This document shows positions 21,555-33,221 of a DNA stretch of 64,000 bases, piece by piece (positions within the stretch are counted from its first letter, which is position 1; each line of letters opens with the position of its first letter). The notes beneath the pieces were generated by a model. That model worked only from the letters and a program-made list of their open reading frames with translations, had not been told where the DNA came from and searched no databases. Both the position numbers and the translations under genes were made by a program. The DNA lies in the NCBI GenBank assembly GCA_037447655.1, contig JBBHKE010000407.1, forward strand, positions 1 to 64,000, given 5' to 3'. The DNA is from Zygnema cylindricum. Taxonomy: Eukaryota; Streptophyta; Zygnematophyceae; Zygnematales; Zygnemataceae.

Positions 21555-21794
21555 CCTCTCTCCCAAAGAGCTTATATAAAGGATTGATATCTTTGTTGCT
21601 TCATAACCTATCAGCTGGTTGGCCTTTTTCAATGATTTATTTTCCTACGAACTCAGGGGAGTCCAAGCTGCAAAGGGTGCAATAAAATTATCAATTTGTC
21701 TACATGGGGAGTAGTTGGTGTGGTTGAAAGTGGGTTAGTTAAAAACTATCTAGAGACCTAAATTTTGTAGTCCAATGTAAGACACACAATTGCA

Positions 21795-21963
21795 GGTTAT
21801 GGGCCCACCCTCTAAGGTGCCCACCTTTAATAAATCAAGGTTCATATATTGGGAAGCCATGATGATGGGGGATTTGTGCGAATAAAGATATTTGGGTATC
21901 GTCAGTAGACAAGTGAAACGTCCACCTTTGGGAACTCCACCAGGATTAGGAGGAGCGATGACC
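21795..21963 (+). pseudogene. Primer site and gag start fragment behind LTR-A
   Basis: The primer site GGTTATGGGCCCACC is followed by a Gag N-terminus (FIYWEAMM, then an in-frame stop, then GIVSRQVKRPP). It is cut off near 21963 by a partial LTR in the opposite orientation. Same family as the gag at 30.2 and 33.2 kb. Confidence 0.75.
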
Positions 21964-22508
21964 ATAAAACGCCAAAAGTACATATTCGGCGACCGCGGCG
22001 CCTATCGTGCCTGCCCGATCAAATCTGGCTATATTTCTAACCGTTGAAAAGAGACGCGCGGTATTTGTTTCGCGGTCGAAACAAATGCGCGGTATCCGTT
22101 TCATACAATACATAAAACCGTACTATGTACTATCTTTAACTGTATCTATGCACTACGTTTATATTTCTCGTTAAATGAACTAGTCTACGTGTAACTCTTT
22201 AAATACTTATCAAACACCATACGTGGTAGTACTAGCCCTAAACTAAACGGACAAAGCTACCGGCTATCAAAATCTTCACAAACGGCAGGTACCACGATCA
22301 AATTCAGGGTCCGTCAATATCCATTTTAATAAACCTACCATTTATCTACACCTGTCTCTTTGGAGGGCTTATGCAGCCATGGCTCTAGCTCCCTTTCTAG
22401 CCTTCAATGACTACAACAAGTGTGGGGGCTTAGAGAAGGGAGTCAGAGGCAGACTACCTTTGCTCTTTTTCTATCCTAATAAAGACTTAGAAAACATTCA
22501 AATATCAA
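21964..22508 (-). repeat. Partial LTR, family B
   Basis: Read on the minus strand it begins TGTTGATATTTGAATG and follows the first half of the family-B LTRs at 29171 and 37558, including the antisense tRNA-like part (about 22290-22330). The second half is missing. Confidence 0.7.
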
Positions 22509-23491
22509 CAATTGAACTAAAGAATTCAAGAAGCCTCTAGATAGTTTTTAACTAACCCACTTCAAGCCAAAGTCACTACTGCCAAACAAGGCAAAATAAT
22601 AGTTTGATTGCACCCATGTGCAACTTGGACTCTTCTGAGTCCGTAGCAAAAAGAACCACTGAAAACAGCTAATCTGCTGATAAGTTATGAGCCTGCAAGA
22701 ATGCCAATCTTATACAAAAGCTCTCTTAGAGAGAGGTGACTGCCTACTAGATTTTCCTAAGTCCTAAACTCCTCTCACAACCCTTATCTATTGAAGTACG
22801 AACCAATCATATGAGTGTAAAGTAGAGAAAGGTACTACGGCCTATGTCCTTTCTGTACGGCATGTGTACGACAAGGCCAGTGAGTGGACGCGTGTCACTC
22901 TTCCACTCGTCCGTATGTTCCTCGGAATTCCTGCAACCAAATGTTATCCTTCCACGTGGCGCCAGGTCATGCCACGTCCTTAAACACCAAAGTGATTGTT
23001 TTGTGATCTCGGCTGTGATGTATAGCGTCAGATTAAATCCGACATTAAATGTCGATTGTGGAAACAAATGTCGGATTCATTTGTTTCGTGCGAAATGAAG
23101 TCCGCACTGAAACCGTAACTACTTCTATGTTCCTTTGTTCACATTTCAATTAGTCGGTTGCACAAGTTCAAATATGTTTCAAACCCTATGTATCTTAACG
23201 GACTTCTACGACAGACTCGTTAGAGCTAACGGCTACGCCATACTCTATCGGTCGGAGGTTCGAGTCCTGCTAAACTCAACCTTTTGTTGAGAGTAACATA
23301 AGTTACTCTTTATTCCTGCCTGTTGAACTAAAGCAGCCATGGCTCAACCACCCTCTGTATCCTTTAGTGACTTCAACAAGTATGGTGGCTAGTGAGAGGA
23401 GGTGGAGGAAGGCTGTCCACTCTTTTCTTTTCCTTTTTATACTGACATATTTATACCTAGAAAATACTCTAGAAATCTATTAATTTCGACA
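22509..23491 (-). repeat. 3' LTR of copia element 1 (family A)
   Basis: Begins TGTCGAAATTAATAG on the minus strand, just after the probable polypurine tract AAATAAAGGG. On the plus strand 23205-23290 looks like a tRNA gene (GTTAGAGC ... GGTTCGAGTCC, the latter a perfect B-box at 23258-23268), i.e. antisense to the LTR. Confidence 0.8.
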
Positions 23492-23504
23492 CACCCTTTA
23501 TTTT

Positions 23505-24997
23505 CTAGTCTAATTTTTTGTTCAATTTAAGTCCACATTTTTCTCTGCAATATTTTAATTTGGGAGAGGGCACTGGTTTTGTCATCATATCAGCCAGCAT
23601 TTCCTCATCAGATATATATACAAGATTCACAATCTTATTCTCAACTTTTTCCCTCACAAAACTCAATTTTATGTCCATATGCTTTGCCTTGAAATGATGT
23701 TTTGGATTAGTTGCAATTGATATTGCAGCTTGATTATCACAAAACACTCATGCACTCCCTATTTCAAATGCCCCAATTTTTGCAACAAGGATTTGATCCA
23801 TATTAACTCTTTCACAGCACATCAAGACGCCATGTACTCAACCTTGATAGTAGACTGCGCAACCACCTTTTGTTGCTTGCTGCTCCAACAGCAAACACTT
23901 TCTCCCACATACGACACATACCCAGAAGTGCATCTTCTCATAGGTGCATCCAGATAACTGGCATCACTCCAAGTAGTTATATCAATGTGCTCCACTCCTA
24001 AATGCAAACATAACTCTCTGGTTCCTACCAGATTTCCCATGACACTCTTGACTGCCTCCCAATCTCTCTTCTTAGGATCGTTAAGACTCCTATTGAGGAC
24101 TCCCACTGCTGCAGCTATGTCCGGCCTTGCACAGTTCATAAAGTAGAACAAACTTCCTACAACCGTTCTGTAAGGAACAGACTTCATAAACTCTCTCTCC
24201 TTTGGACTCATCTGATCATCTAAGAATATCACTCCTCCTTCAACACTCCCATCACTTACTTTCTTCAAGTCCATGGGAGTGGTACACCTGATTGCCTTAT
24301 CCATCTGGAATTTCTCAAGAATATTACCTATTGCTTCTTTCTGAGTAAGTCTGATAATCATTTTCCCCCTATCTTTTTCCATTTGGATCCCCAAAATATA
24401 TCTTGCCTCCCCTAAATATTTCAAATCAAATCTACTTCTAAGATCTTTCTTTAACTTAATGATTTTTTCCAAAGATTTACACAACACAAGCAGATCATCC
24501 ACATAAGTTTCATCAAAAATGACACCATTCTTATCTTCAAACATATAAATAGAATGGTCAGAGTTGATCCGGATGTATCCCAGACATGTGAGAAACTCAT
24601 CTAGTTTCTTATTCCAATGTAGGGGAGCCTGCTTTAGTCCATAGAAGGACTTTTTGAGCCTGCAAACTTTGCTCTCTTCTCCTTCCTCCACAAATCCCTC
24701 TGGTTGCCTCATGAAGTTTACTTCCTCTAACTCACCATTAAGAAAGGCAGTCTTAATATTCATCTGGTGTATTTCCATGTCTTCCGCTGCTGCTAGACTG
24801 AGGAGAATCCTTACTGATGCGAACCAAACAACTTGAGCAAAGGTCTCCTCATAGTAAATCCCCTCCTTTTGGGTGAACCCCTTTCCTACTAATCGAGCCT
24901 TATATCTCTTAATGGTATTATCTGGGTTTAGTTTTAGTTTGAACACCCATTTACAACTGATCGGTTTTTTGTCCGAGGATAGTCCGCTAGTTCCCAA
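23505..24997 (-). pseudogene. Reverse transcriptase and RNase H of copia element 1
   Basis: Open from 24997 to 23822 and continuing in another frame to 23505. WVFKLKLNPDNTI and RYKARLVGKGFTQKEG are the N-terminal RT blocks. Motif A reads QMNIKTAFLNG where active enzymes have QMD, so a catalytic Asp has become Asn. YVDDLLVL (motif C) is intact. RNase H blocks follow: TTWSDASYLDAPMRRCTSG, CCWSSKQQKVVAQST and VEYMAS, and after the frameshift CDNQAAISIATNPKHHFK. The Asp-to-Asn change is a GAT-to-AAT transition. This and the frameshift show that the copy is dead. Confidence 0.9.
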
Positions 24998-24999
24998 GT

Positions 25000-25582
25000 A
25001 TTTGTTTCCAAGATAGAGGCCATCGCATCATTTATGGCTCTAATCCATCTGTCTTTCTCCAGACTCTTTACTACCTCCGAGTGTGACTGAGGCTCATATG
25101 GGGGAGATAGCTTAGTTACCTTGTGAGCGGCTTGTTTTTCTTGGATCCTTTTGCTGCTCCTTCTCCCCCCCTTAAACTCCAAAGCTGGGATGGAGGGAAG
25201 TCTTAGATTTCTCCTTACTGTCTCATCGGCTCCCCTATCCTTGGAAGTCGGTCCCTGTTCCTCCTCAACTATCTCCTCAAAGTCCATAGGAATATGTGAG
25301 GTTTTTTGGTGGATCTCCTGTGTCTTGGATCTCACCAGAATCTGCAATCCGTGTTTCACTCATGTCCCTTACGGGAAGGACGGAGTCCTCCTCACCTTCA
25401 CCCTCAAATCTGATTCTTATCTTCTTCGTATATTTAAAGGGGTCAAATGACTTCCCTTCATCCATGACAACTACGTGTTTTACCAGAATGATATCTCTCT
25501 TTGCTAAATCATAGACTCTATATCCCTTGATATCCTCATCATATCCTACAAAGTATCCTGGTTTTCCCTTAGCATCTAGTTT
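25000..25582 (-). pseudogene. Integrase-RT linker of copia element 1
   Basis: Variable linker region read from two overlapping frames, with short blocks VRDMSETRI, RRNLRLPSIPALEFKGGRRSS and VVKSLEKDRWIRAINDAM, the last being the usual start of the copia RT region. Frameshifted. Confidence 0.6.
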
Positions 25583-27189
25583 CTAGTTTTTCCTATCCGC
25601 TTCAAGACTGTAAACCTGGCAATCAAATACTTTGAGGTGAGAGATATCTAGTTTCCTTCGAACCCATCTCCCATAAAGTGCCATTCCCTTTATACTTGAG
25701 GTAAGGACTCTATTCTTAATGTAGTTAGCATAGTTCATGGCTTCTGCCCAAAATCTCTTTCCTATTCTCTTGTCGGCCAACATGTTACAAACACTATCTT
25801 TTAGTGTTTGATTCAACTTCTCAGCACCCCATTTTGTTCTGGGTTATATGTTACGGTTTTCTCGTGCTGAACTTCCTCATCTCTCAAGTATTCCTCAAAC
25901 TGGTAGAGGTATATTTTTTCAAATTATCATCGTTATTCTCTTATTGGGGTTTCCATGTAACTATTCACTCCAGGCTTTATATTCTTTAAAGTAAGTTGAT
26001 GTTTCAGACTTATCTAGACCAGTCATCGGTTATTGTCAACATAAACCTCTTTCCTCTAACCGAAGGTACTTTTGCAGGTCCCCAGATATCTGTGTGGACC
26101 AGATCAAGTACTTTCTCACCTTTATATGTGGCGGCTTTGGGAAAAAGGAAGTTTGTGAGCCTTAACTTGAGCACATCAACTACAATCATCCATCATTTCA
26201 TTATCCCCAAACTGAATGCCTTCTATTACCCCAAGTTTTTTCATTTCCCTCAACCTATCAAAATGCACATGCCCTAATCGCTTATGCCAAATCATCAATT
26301 TAGGAACACCAACATAGTAAGCATTCTTCTTTTCATTACTCAGGTTAAGCCTAAACATTCCTTGGCTACCCTTATCTGCTGTGAAGTAAACTTCATCCCC
26401 GTACTTAGCTGTAAAGACTCCCTTTCTAGTGAATGTATCAAACTCTTTATCATCTAACACAGACGTAGAGACAAGATTTTTACTCAGATGAGGAATGTAG
26501 AGTACATCTAAGAATGTGAGTATAGATTTCTTTCCCTCCACTAAGACTTTCATATCTACTGACCCCACTAGATTTGTAGTAACCACTCTCCCATCCCCAT
26601 ACTCTATCTCTACAGTGGGGATCTTCCTTAGCTTAGTGAAGAGTTGCTTATCACGACACATATGCATGGATGCACCGAAGTCGATGATCCATCCTTCCTG
26701 TGGAGCTTCCCGAATTGCTCCAAGGGCACACTTTAGTCTATGAGGGATCTCCTTCTCCTCCAGACTCTCGTCAAGAAAAAGCTCCCCATCATCCTCAGAG
26801 GACTTGTCCTAGGTTTCTCCTGTCATTTTTGTGACCACAAGTGCATTTTTCTTCCCTTCGAAAGAACTCCCTCCACGGTTCTCTTGGAGCCTCAGCTCCA
26901 ACAGCTTGACACAATCCGCCGACTTTTTGCAAAAATGACAAAGACCATTTGGGGGCCTTGGTCCTCCATGCTGATCTCTTTCCCCTTTGTACGGTTTCTT
27001 TAGGTCCTTTCCCCATCGGTCCCCTCCTACAGCTAGAGCTTGAATACTCTTTCCTCCTCTCCTAATCTCTTTGGTGTTTTACTGCACAAGTATCATCTGG
27101 ACCACTGTATTCCACTTCCATGAACTATCAGTCATTTCCTGTATGCGGTACAATATGTTCTCATACCCATCTGGTAACTTCATGATGGG
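25583..27189 (-). pseudogene. Gag, protease and integrase remnants of copia element 1
   Basis: From the primer site the sequence jumps straight to the middle of Gag (MKLPDGYENI, about 27175), so about 600 bases of gag are deleted relative to the copies at 30.2 and 33.2 kb. The zinc knuckle (CHFCKKS, about 26930) has lost its His. The protease active site reads WIIDFGAS (about 26690), the usual D-S/T-G being DFG. The pre-integrase domain is good: HKRLGHVHFDRL at about 26280. Integrase shows HTDIWGP (first Asp) and TDDWSR, then frameshifts, then reopens as KRIGKRFWAEAMNYANYIKNRV (25816-25583). Confidence 0.8.
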
Positions 27190-27204
27190 GGTGGGCCCAT
27201 AACC
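27190..27204 (-). other. Primer-binding site of copia element 1
   Basis: Minus strand GGTTATGGGCCCACC, directly after the 5' LTR end (ATAATTGCA). Complementary to the initiator tRNA-Met anticodon arm. Confidence 0.8.
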
Positions 27205-27973
27205 TGCAATTATGTGTCCTCCATTGGACTACGCAAATCAGGAAGCCTCTAAATAGATTTTAACTAACGCACTTCAAGCCACAACCACTACTGCCCAATA
27301 TGGCAAAATGACAGTCTAACTGTACCCCTGTGCAGCTTGGACTCCCTGAAGTCCGTAGCAAAAAGAATCACTTAAAACGGCCAACCAGCCGATAAGTTAT
27401 AAGCAGGCAGAAATGCTAATGTTATACAAAATATCTCTTAGAGAGAGAAGACTACCTACAAGATTTTCCTAAGTCCTAAACTCCTTTCACAATCCCTACG
27501 AACCATTCACTTGACTGTAAAGTAGAGAAAGGTACTACTGCCGTGCAATTCGTGCGGAATCATGTTCGCACCTTATTATATTAGTTCTATATCCTTATAT
27601 TCATATTTTCGTTAATTGGTTTAGAGGATGTAACACACTTTAAGTACAAATCACACCTTATGCTACTTATCGGACTTCTACGACAAATTGGTTAGAGCGG
27701 CCTGCTACGCCGTACTCTACTGGTTGGAGGTTCCACTCTTGCCAGACTCAACCTTTTGTTGAGAGTGATATAAGTCACTCTTTAGTCCTGCCTGGTAAAC
27801 TAAGTCAGCCATGGCTCAACCACCCTCTCAACCACCCTCTCTATCGTTCAGTATTGCAACAAGTACGGGGGCTAGATAGAGGAGGTGGAGGCAGCCTGTC
27901 CGCCTTTTTCTTTCCTTTTTATACTAATGTATTTTGACCTAGAAAATACTCTAGAAATCTAGAAATTTCAACA
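27205..27973 (-). repeat. 5' LTR of copia element 1 (family A)
   Basis: Minus strand TGTTGAAATTTCTAG ... ATAATTGCA, 769 bp. Antisense tRNA-like part at about 27680-27760 on the plus strand (GTTAGAGCGG ... GGTTCCACTC, a decayed B-box). Confidence 0.85.
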
Positions 27974-29170
27974 CAGGATTCATCTATTGGGAAACGATGA
28001 TAACCGGTGCATTGGGTGAGAAGCGATATTGGGGAATAGTAAGTGGACAAGTGAGACGTCCATCTCCAAGAACTCCACCAGGGTTTGGGGGAGTCAGATT
28101 TAGTGGGACATCATCTGGTCAACCAAGGAAGCAGATGAAAGGGAAAACATTGTTTCGGAGGGAGGAAAGAAAAAAAGGAAGGAGCCCCTTACTCCTATCG
28201 CCCTTGCGATAAAGTCATCGGTTCTCAAAACTAAGGAGAATGATACTCTCACATGGAAATGCAATAACAGAGCAGCGAGACACTTTATTTTGAGACATCT
28301 CATTGAAGGTTTGGCAACATCTCATCTTAACGTAGTTACATTTGCGGATCTGTGGGCAACCTTGGTAGATATTTTCTGGGGTGGGACTATTCAGGAGCAA
28401 CAACTAGTTGAGCAGAAACTGAATGCATATTCTTACAAAGGGGGAAAGATGCTAGACTACTGTAATGATCTAGGCTCCTTGTATAGGGAGTAAGAAAGTA
28501 CCGATTAGATGGGAACCATAAAAGCCAAGGTCAACACCCTGATCATAAAACTACCGGATGAATATGAGAATGTGGTCAACCGAGTGCAAGATCATGACGA
28601 CCACTTGTGGATCTGGAACTCAGTTGTAAAAATGATACTTGTTCGAGAGAACATTATCGATATCCGAAGAGGAGGGAAGAGTGTCCATAATCTAGCTGCT
28701 AGGACAGATCGGTGGAACAATGACCCAAAGAAACCTTACTGAAGTTTCAGCGAAGGGGGAAATTAGTTCATAGGACGGAGGACCCCAAAAGGACTTTGTC
28801 ATTTTTGAAAGAAACCTAGTCTCTACATGGCAAAGTGTACCAAGCTCACGGAGATGCGCCTAAAAGAAATTTAATCTGGTGATCTCTCAGGAGGCAAGAA
28901 AAAAGCACTTGTAACAGCACAAGTGAAACGCGAGCAAGGGGAAGAGGAGACATCAAAAAAGGAGGATGGATTACTTCTTCTAAATGAGAATTTGGAGGAG
29001 AAGGAGATCTTACGAAGACAAAAATGTGCAATCGGAGCTGTCCGAGAAGCTCCGGAGGAAGGTTGGATCATTGACTTGGGTGCCTCAATGCATATGTGCC
29101 GGGAGAAACAAATGTTTTCTAAGCTGAGAAAGATTCCCACCGTAGAGATAGAGTATAGGGATGGGAGAGT
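27974..29170 (+). pseudogene. Copia element H, first half: gag and protease start
   Basis: The Gag frame enters at FIYWETMITGALGEKRYWGIV directly beside copia element 1, so its N-terminus, primer site and 5' LTR are missing. Further blocks in several frames: LWATLVDIFWGGTIQEQQL (about 28350), KLPDEYENVVNRVQDHDD (about 28545) and RRGGKSVHNLAARTD (about 28670). The protease motif WIIDLGASMHMC (about 29062-29097) has DLG in place of D-S/T-G. The sequence stops at ...DGRV where element X is inserted, and resumes at 38584 in the same reading context. Confidence 0.85.
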
Positions 29171-30206
29171 TGTATAAAGTTAAAGGTTATTTTAGTATTT
29201 TCTACGTTTTGTAAAATACAGAAAAGAAAAAGAGGCAGTCTGCCTCTAACTCCTCTCTCCATCTCCCACACCTGTCGCAGTCACTAAAGTTAGAGAGGGA
29301 TATAGAGCCATGGTCGCCTATGCTATCCAGACGGGGACAGACATTAGATTGGTAGATTTACCAAACTAGTAATTGACGGACCCCAGAATTTGAACCTGGT
29401 ACTTGCCGTATGTCAGAATTGCCGATAAACATTAGCCTTAGCCTATTAGTCTAAGATCAAAGTTAACGATGTAGGGTTTGATAATTATATGAATATTGGC
29501 ACGTAGGCTAATTCATTTAACGGGATATTTGGGCATAGATACAGTTTGTGTTGTACGGCGTATAACACATCAGAAACAAATACCACGCACTTTCTTTCAA
29601 AGGCGAAACAAATATTGCGCAAGTATTTATGACAGTTACGATTGAAATCTGGTTTAATCGGACGGCCGCAAAGCATGCCGAGATCGCGGAATAGGTTTTT
29701 GGTGATTTGCAGTCGACGTCACATCGATTGACACGTGGCACAACCATATTGGATTACCACATCTCCGAGGATTACAGGAACGAATCCAAAAATGACATGT
29801 GTCGACTTGTTGGCCATGTCGTACAATGGCCGTACAAAAAGTACACCAACACCTGTACCTTTCTATGCAACACAGTATTATGATTGGTGTCGTACTTCAT
29901 AAGATAGAGTTTTAGAGAGAGAGATGGGACTTAGAAAAATTTGATAGATTGGACCCTCTCTCCCAAAATGCTTCTGTACAAAAGGTCAATTTTGACTCTC
30001 ATAACTTACTACTCAAGGGAGCAAATTCAGAGATTCATTTTGCCATAGACTCAAGGGAGTTTTGCCTTCACAAGGATGAAGGTGGTAAGAGTTTTTGTCT
30101 GTTAGGCTGGCAGTTATTTTTGCTGAAACACAAAGGGGTTACGGTTATCCTAGAGTCTTCATGTGAGCTGCCTACTTTGAGGACCTATGGAGGTCTTAGA
30201 GTGGCA
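29171..30206 (+). repeat. 5' LTR of element X (family B)
   Basis: 1036 bp, beginning TGTATAAAGTTAAAGG and ending TTAGAGTGGCA. Roughly 92% like the 3' LTR in the stretch compared by eye. An antisense tRNA-like segment (B-box-like GGTTCAAATTC on the minus strand) lies at about 29370-29450. Confidence 0.88.
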
Positions 30207-32224
30207 AGTTATGGGCCCACCCTCTAGGGTGCCCATCTTCAATGGAATTGGCTTCATATACTGGGAAAGTATGATGAGAGGACCTCTATGTGAGAAACGG
30301 TTTTGGGGAATCGTGAGTGAACCGGTGAGGCGTCCATCAAGTCTTGTGATCCCTCTATGGTTTACAAGAATCAGGTTCATTTTAGATTACAATCCATCTT
30401 CAACGGAAGAGACAAAGGAAAGGGAGGTGGTGGACAAAGGAAAAGAGAAGGAGACGGTCACACCAATAGCAACCGGTTCAGCATTCATGTCACCTATTCC
30501 AAGGAACGAGGAGAATGATATCGATACTTAGGACTACAACAATATGGCGGCTAAGCACTTCAGCCTCGGCCATCTTACTCAAGGGCTTACATCTCCTTAT
30601 TAGTAAGAAGAGAGGGCATTCGATCTTTTGGTGGCTCTCATAGAGATGTATCGAAGTGGTACGATCCAGCAAGAGCAGTTAACTGATCAAAAAATAGACG
30701 CATATGTATACAAGGGGGGGAAGATGTTGGATTCTTGTAATGAGCTTGCAACACTTTTCATGGAGCTAGAGAGTGCGAGACAGGTTGAAACTAAAAAGAT
30801 GAAGGTTAACTTTTTGCTCATGAAGTTACCAGATGAGTTTGAGAACATAGTCAACCGTGTGCAAGACTTGTCGGACTCAAGGTGGATTTGGAATTCAGTG
30901 GTAGGGATGATTCTCGTTCGGGAGAATACGATTGCGATCTGAAGAGGAGGAAAGAGTGGGCAAGCCTTAGCAGCTGGGATCGATTAGAGGAACACTGTTT
31001 CCCAGAAACAGGTCAGAATTTATCAAAGGGATAGGTAGAAAAATCAGACCGAGGAGTTCCGACCAAAGAATCCCAAGGGTTTGTGCCATTTTTGTAAGAA
31101 ACCAGGACACTATATGATAGAGTGTACCAAGCTAATGAAGCTTCAGCTAAAGGAGGGGCAAACTAATGGACCCTCGAGAGGAAAGAAAAAGGCCCTTGTG
31201 ACACAAGTACATGAGGCGAAGTCCGAGGACGAGGACGACGAGCTTCTATTGGATGATGAGTTGGAGGCGAAAAACGAGGTCGAAATTCCACGAAAGCGGA
31301 AATGTGCTTTCAGTGGATTGAAAGGTGAAGCAGGCTAGATTGTAGATAGAGGTGCTTCCATGCACATGTATAAGGATAAACACCTGGTCACTAAGATAAA
31401 AAAGAATCCCACCGTAGACATAGAGAACGCGGATGGAAGGATAATCACTACTGCTCTCGTAGGATCGATAGATCTGAAAGTGTTAGTAGAAGGAAAGACA
31501 TCCATAGTTACATTTTTTGATGTTTTGATTATTATGGATCTGAAAAAACCTCATCTCTACATTTGTATTTGATGATAAGGGTTTTGGTACTAGCACTAGG
31601 AAAGGAGTCTTTGGTGCTAGTTTTGAGGAGGAAGTTTATTTTACTACTGAAAAAGGTAGCCAAGGGATGTTTAGGCTGATTTTAAGCAATGAAAAGAAGA
31701 AACTTTACTATGCTGGGTTCATGATATAATGTTATGGCATGAGAGGCTTAGGCATGTGAATCTAGATAAGTTAAGAGAGATAAAACAGATGGGAGTAGTG
31801 GAAGGGATTGAGTTCGGTGAGAGTGAGAATCTAAGTGATTGTAGTGGATGTGCTCAAAGTAAAGCACACATGTTACCCTTCCCAAAAACTGCCACCTGAA
31901 AGGGAGAAATGATTCTAGATTTAGTAAACACAGATATTTGGGGACCAGCCAGAGTGCTTTCTCCGAGGGGGGAAAATAATTATAATGACTATCACTGATG
32001 ATTGGTTTAGGTATTCTAAGGTGTATTTTTGAAAAATTAGTCAGAAGCTCATGAATGTTTTAGACAATATAAAGCATGGAGTGAAAAATTCCATCAAACC
32101 TCAATCAAGAGAGCAACGAGTGACAATAGTGGAGAGTATACCTCTAACTAGTTTGTGGATTTTTTGAGAGAACATAGAGTGCAACACCAAAAGACAGTTC
32201 CTGAAAATCCTGAGCAAAATAGTG
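30187..32224 (+). pseudogene. Gag-protease-integrase fragment of element X
   Basis: The gag frame begins at ATG 30187 in the LTR end and crosses the primer site as WQVMGPPSRVPIFNG. Gag is broken by stops (for example at 30529). Intact zinc knuckle CHFCKKPGHYMIEC at 31084-31125. Protease motif IVDRGASMHMY at about 31340, preceded by an in-frame stop. Integrase is frameshifted: HERLRHVNLDKL, then CSGCAQSKAH, NTDIWGP and SDNSGEYTS. It ends at the residues EQNS (32224), where LTR-A begins. Bases 30327-30934 are nearly identical to 33338-33950, while both flanks differ. Confidence 0.85.
30207..30221 (+). other. Primer-binding site of element X
   Basis: AGTTATGGGCCCACC directly after the LTR, matching the initiator tRNA-Met anticodon arm in antisense at 14 positions. 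Confidence 0.78.
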
Positions 32225-33221
32225 TGTTGAAATCACTAGATTTAGGGGAGATATTTTCTAGGTCTTATTTAAAATAAAAAAGGAAAAAGAAAGCACAGGC
32301 AACCTGCCTCCACCTTGTCTCTCTAACCGCAATACTTGTTGTAGTCACTGAAGGTGAGAGAGGGCGGTGGAGCCATGGCTTCGTTAGCTCCATAGGTTGG
32401 GCTTAAGAGTAACCTAAGTCACTCTCAACCAAAAAGGTTGAGTCCGACATGACTCGAACCTCCGACCGGTAGGGCGAGGCGTAGCCGTCAACCCTTACTA
32501 GTCTATCGTCATAGTCCGTTAGGATACATGTGGTTTGATAGCTATTTAAACAATACATAGGCGGCTAATCCGAATAACAGAATTACAAATAGAATACATA
32601 AAAACTAGTTGGAGTTTTAGTTCGTAGGAAACAAATGTACTGTACTTTGTTTTTGTACGGCTGTCGTTTAAAGCCGGTTTTGATCCGACGGCCCGCACCA
32701 TCGCCGAGATCCTGTAATGGCCGCCTTGGCGGTTTTCGGTCGTCACATGACCTTGTGACACGTGGCACGATGTCATTGAGAAGAGGAAATCCCGGAGAGC
32801 ATGAAGACATGTCCGAAAGAGACAAGCGTCCACTCCATGGCCTTGTCGTACACAGGCGGTACAGAAAGTACATCAGCCGTAGTACCATTCTCTACTGTAC
32901 AGTCTTTTGATTAGTACCGTACCTCAGTAGATAGGAGTTGTGAGAGGGTTTAGGACTTAGTAGATTGAGGAGGTAGCCGCCTCTCTCCCAATAAGCTTGT
33001 ATAAATATTGGCATCTTAGCCACTCTATGACTAATCGCCTTGTTGGGCGTTTTCAGTGATTCTTCTTGCTTTGGACCCAAGGGAGTCCATACTACACAGG
33101 GGTGCAGTCAAATTATCTATTTGTCTGCCTTGGTGGCAGTTGCTGTAGTTGAAAGTGAGTTAGTTCAAAACTACCAAGAGGCTTCCTCAATTTTGGTCCA
33201 AATGGGGGACACAGAATTGCA
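32225..33221 (+). repeat. Intact family-A LTR (5' LTR of element Y)
   Basis: 997 bp, TGTTGAAATCACTAG ... ACAGAATTGCA, inserted within the integrase of element X and followed by a primer site and gag. Best-preserved family-A LTR in the window. Antisense tRNA-like segment at about 32445-32510 (minus strand GGTCGGAGGTTCGAGTC). Confidence 0.88.

Larger units (their letters stand above)
16595..21794 (+). mobile_element. Copia LTR, family A, interrupted by a gag-only element
   Basis: The left part (16595-17366, beginning TGTTCAAAGTACTAG) and right part (21555-21794, ending ACACACAATTGCA) together match the intact LTR-A at 32225-33221, about 1 kb. The gap is a complete gag-only retrotransposon flanked by CCTCT. 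The right part is followed directly by the primer-binding site GGTTATGGGCCCACC (21795-21809), so this was a 5' LTR. An antisense tRNA-like segment lies at about 16800-16870. Confidence 0.85.
22509..27973 (-). mobile_element. Copia element 1 (LTR family A), minus strand
   Basis: The 5' LTR is at 27205-27973 and the 3' LTR at about 22509-23491 (minus orientation). A primer site is at 27190-27204 and gag-protease-integrase-RT-RNase H lie in Ty1/copia order between. The 5' LTR is shorter because it lacks about 250-300 bases present in the 3' LTR. The left boundary is uncertain by about 20 bases because a family-B LTR abuts it. The right boundary cuts into the gag of the plus-strand copia at 27974. 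No target duplication could be confirmed. Confidence 0.85.

Noticed and set aside
22500-28000. Copia element 1 as an insertion into the gag of element H with the left half of that gag at 21.8 kb
   Set aside because: The gag fragment at 21795-21963 already contains the segment present at 27974 onwards, so the two are separate copies rather than two halves of one.
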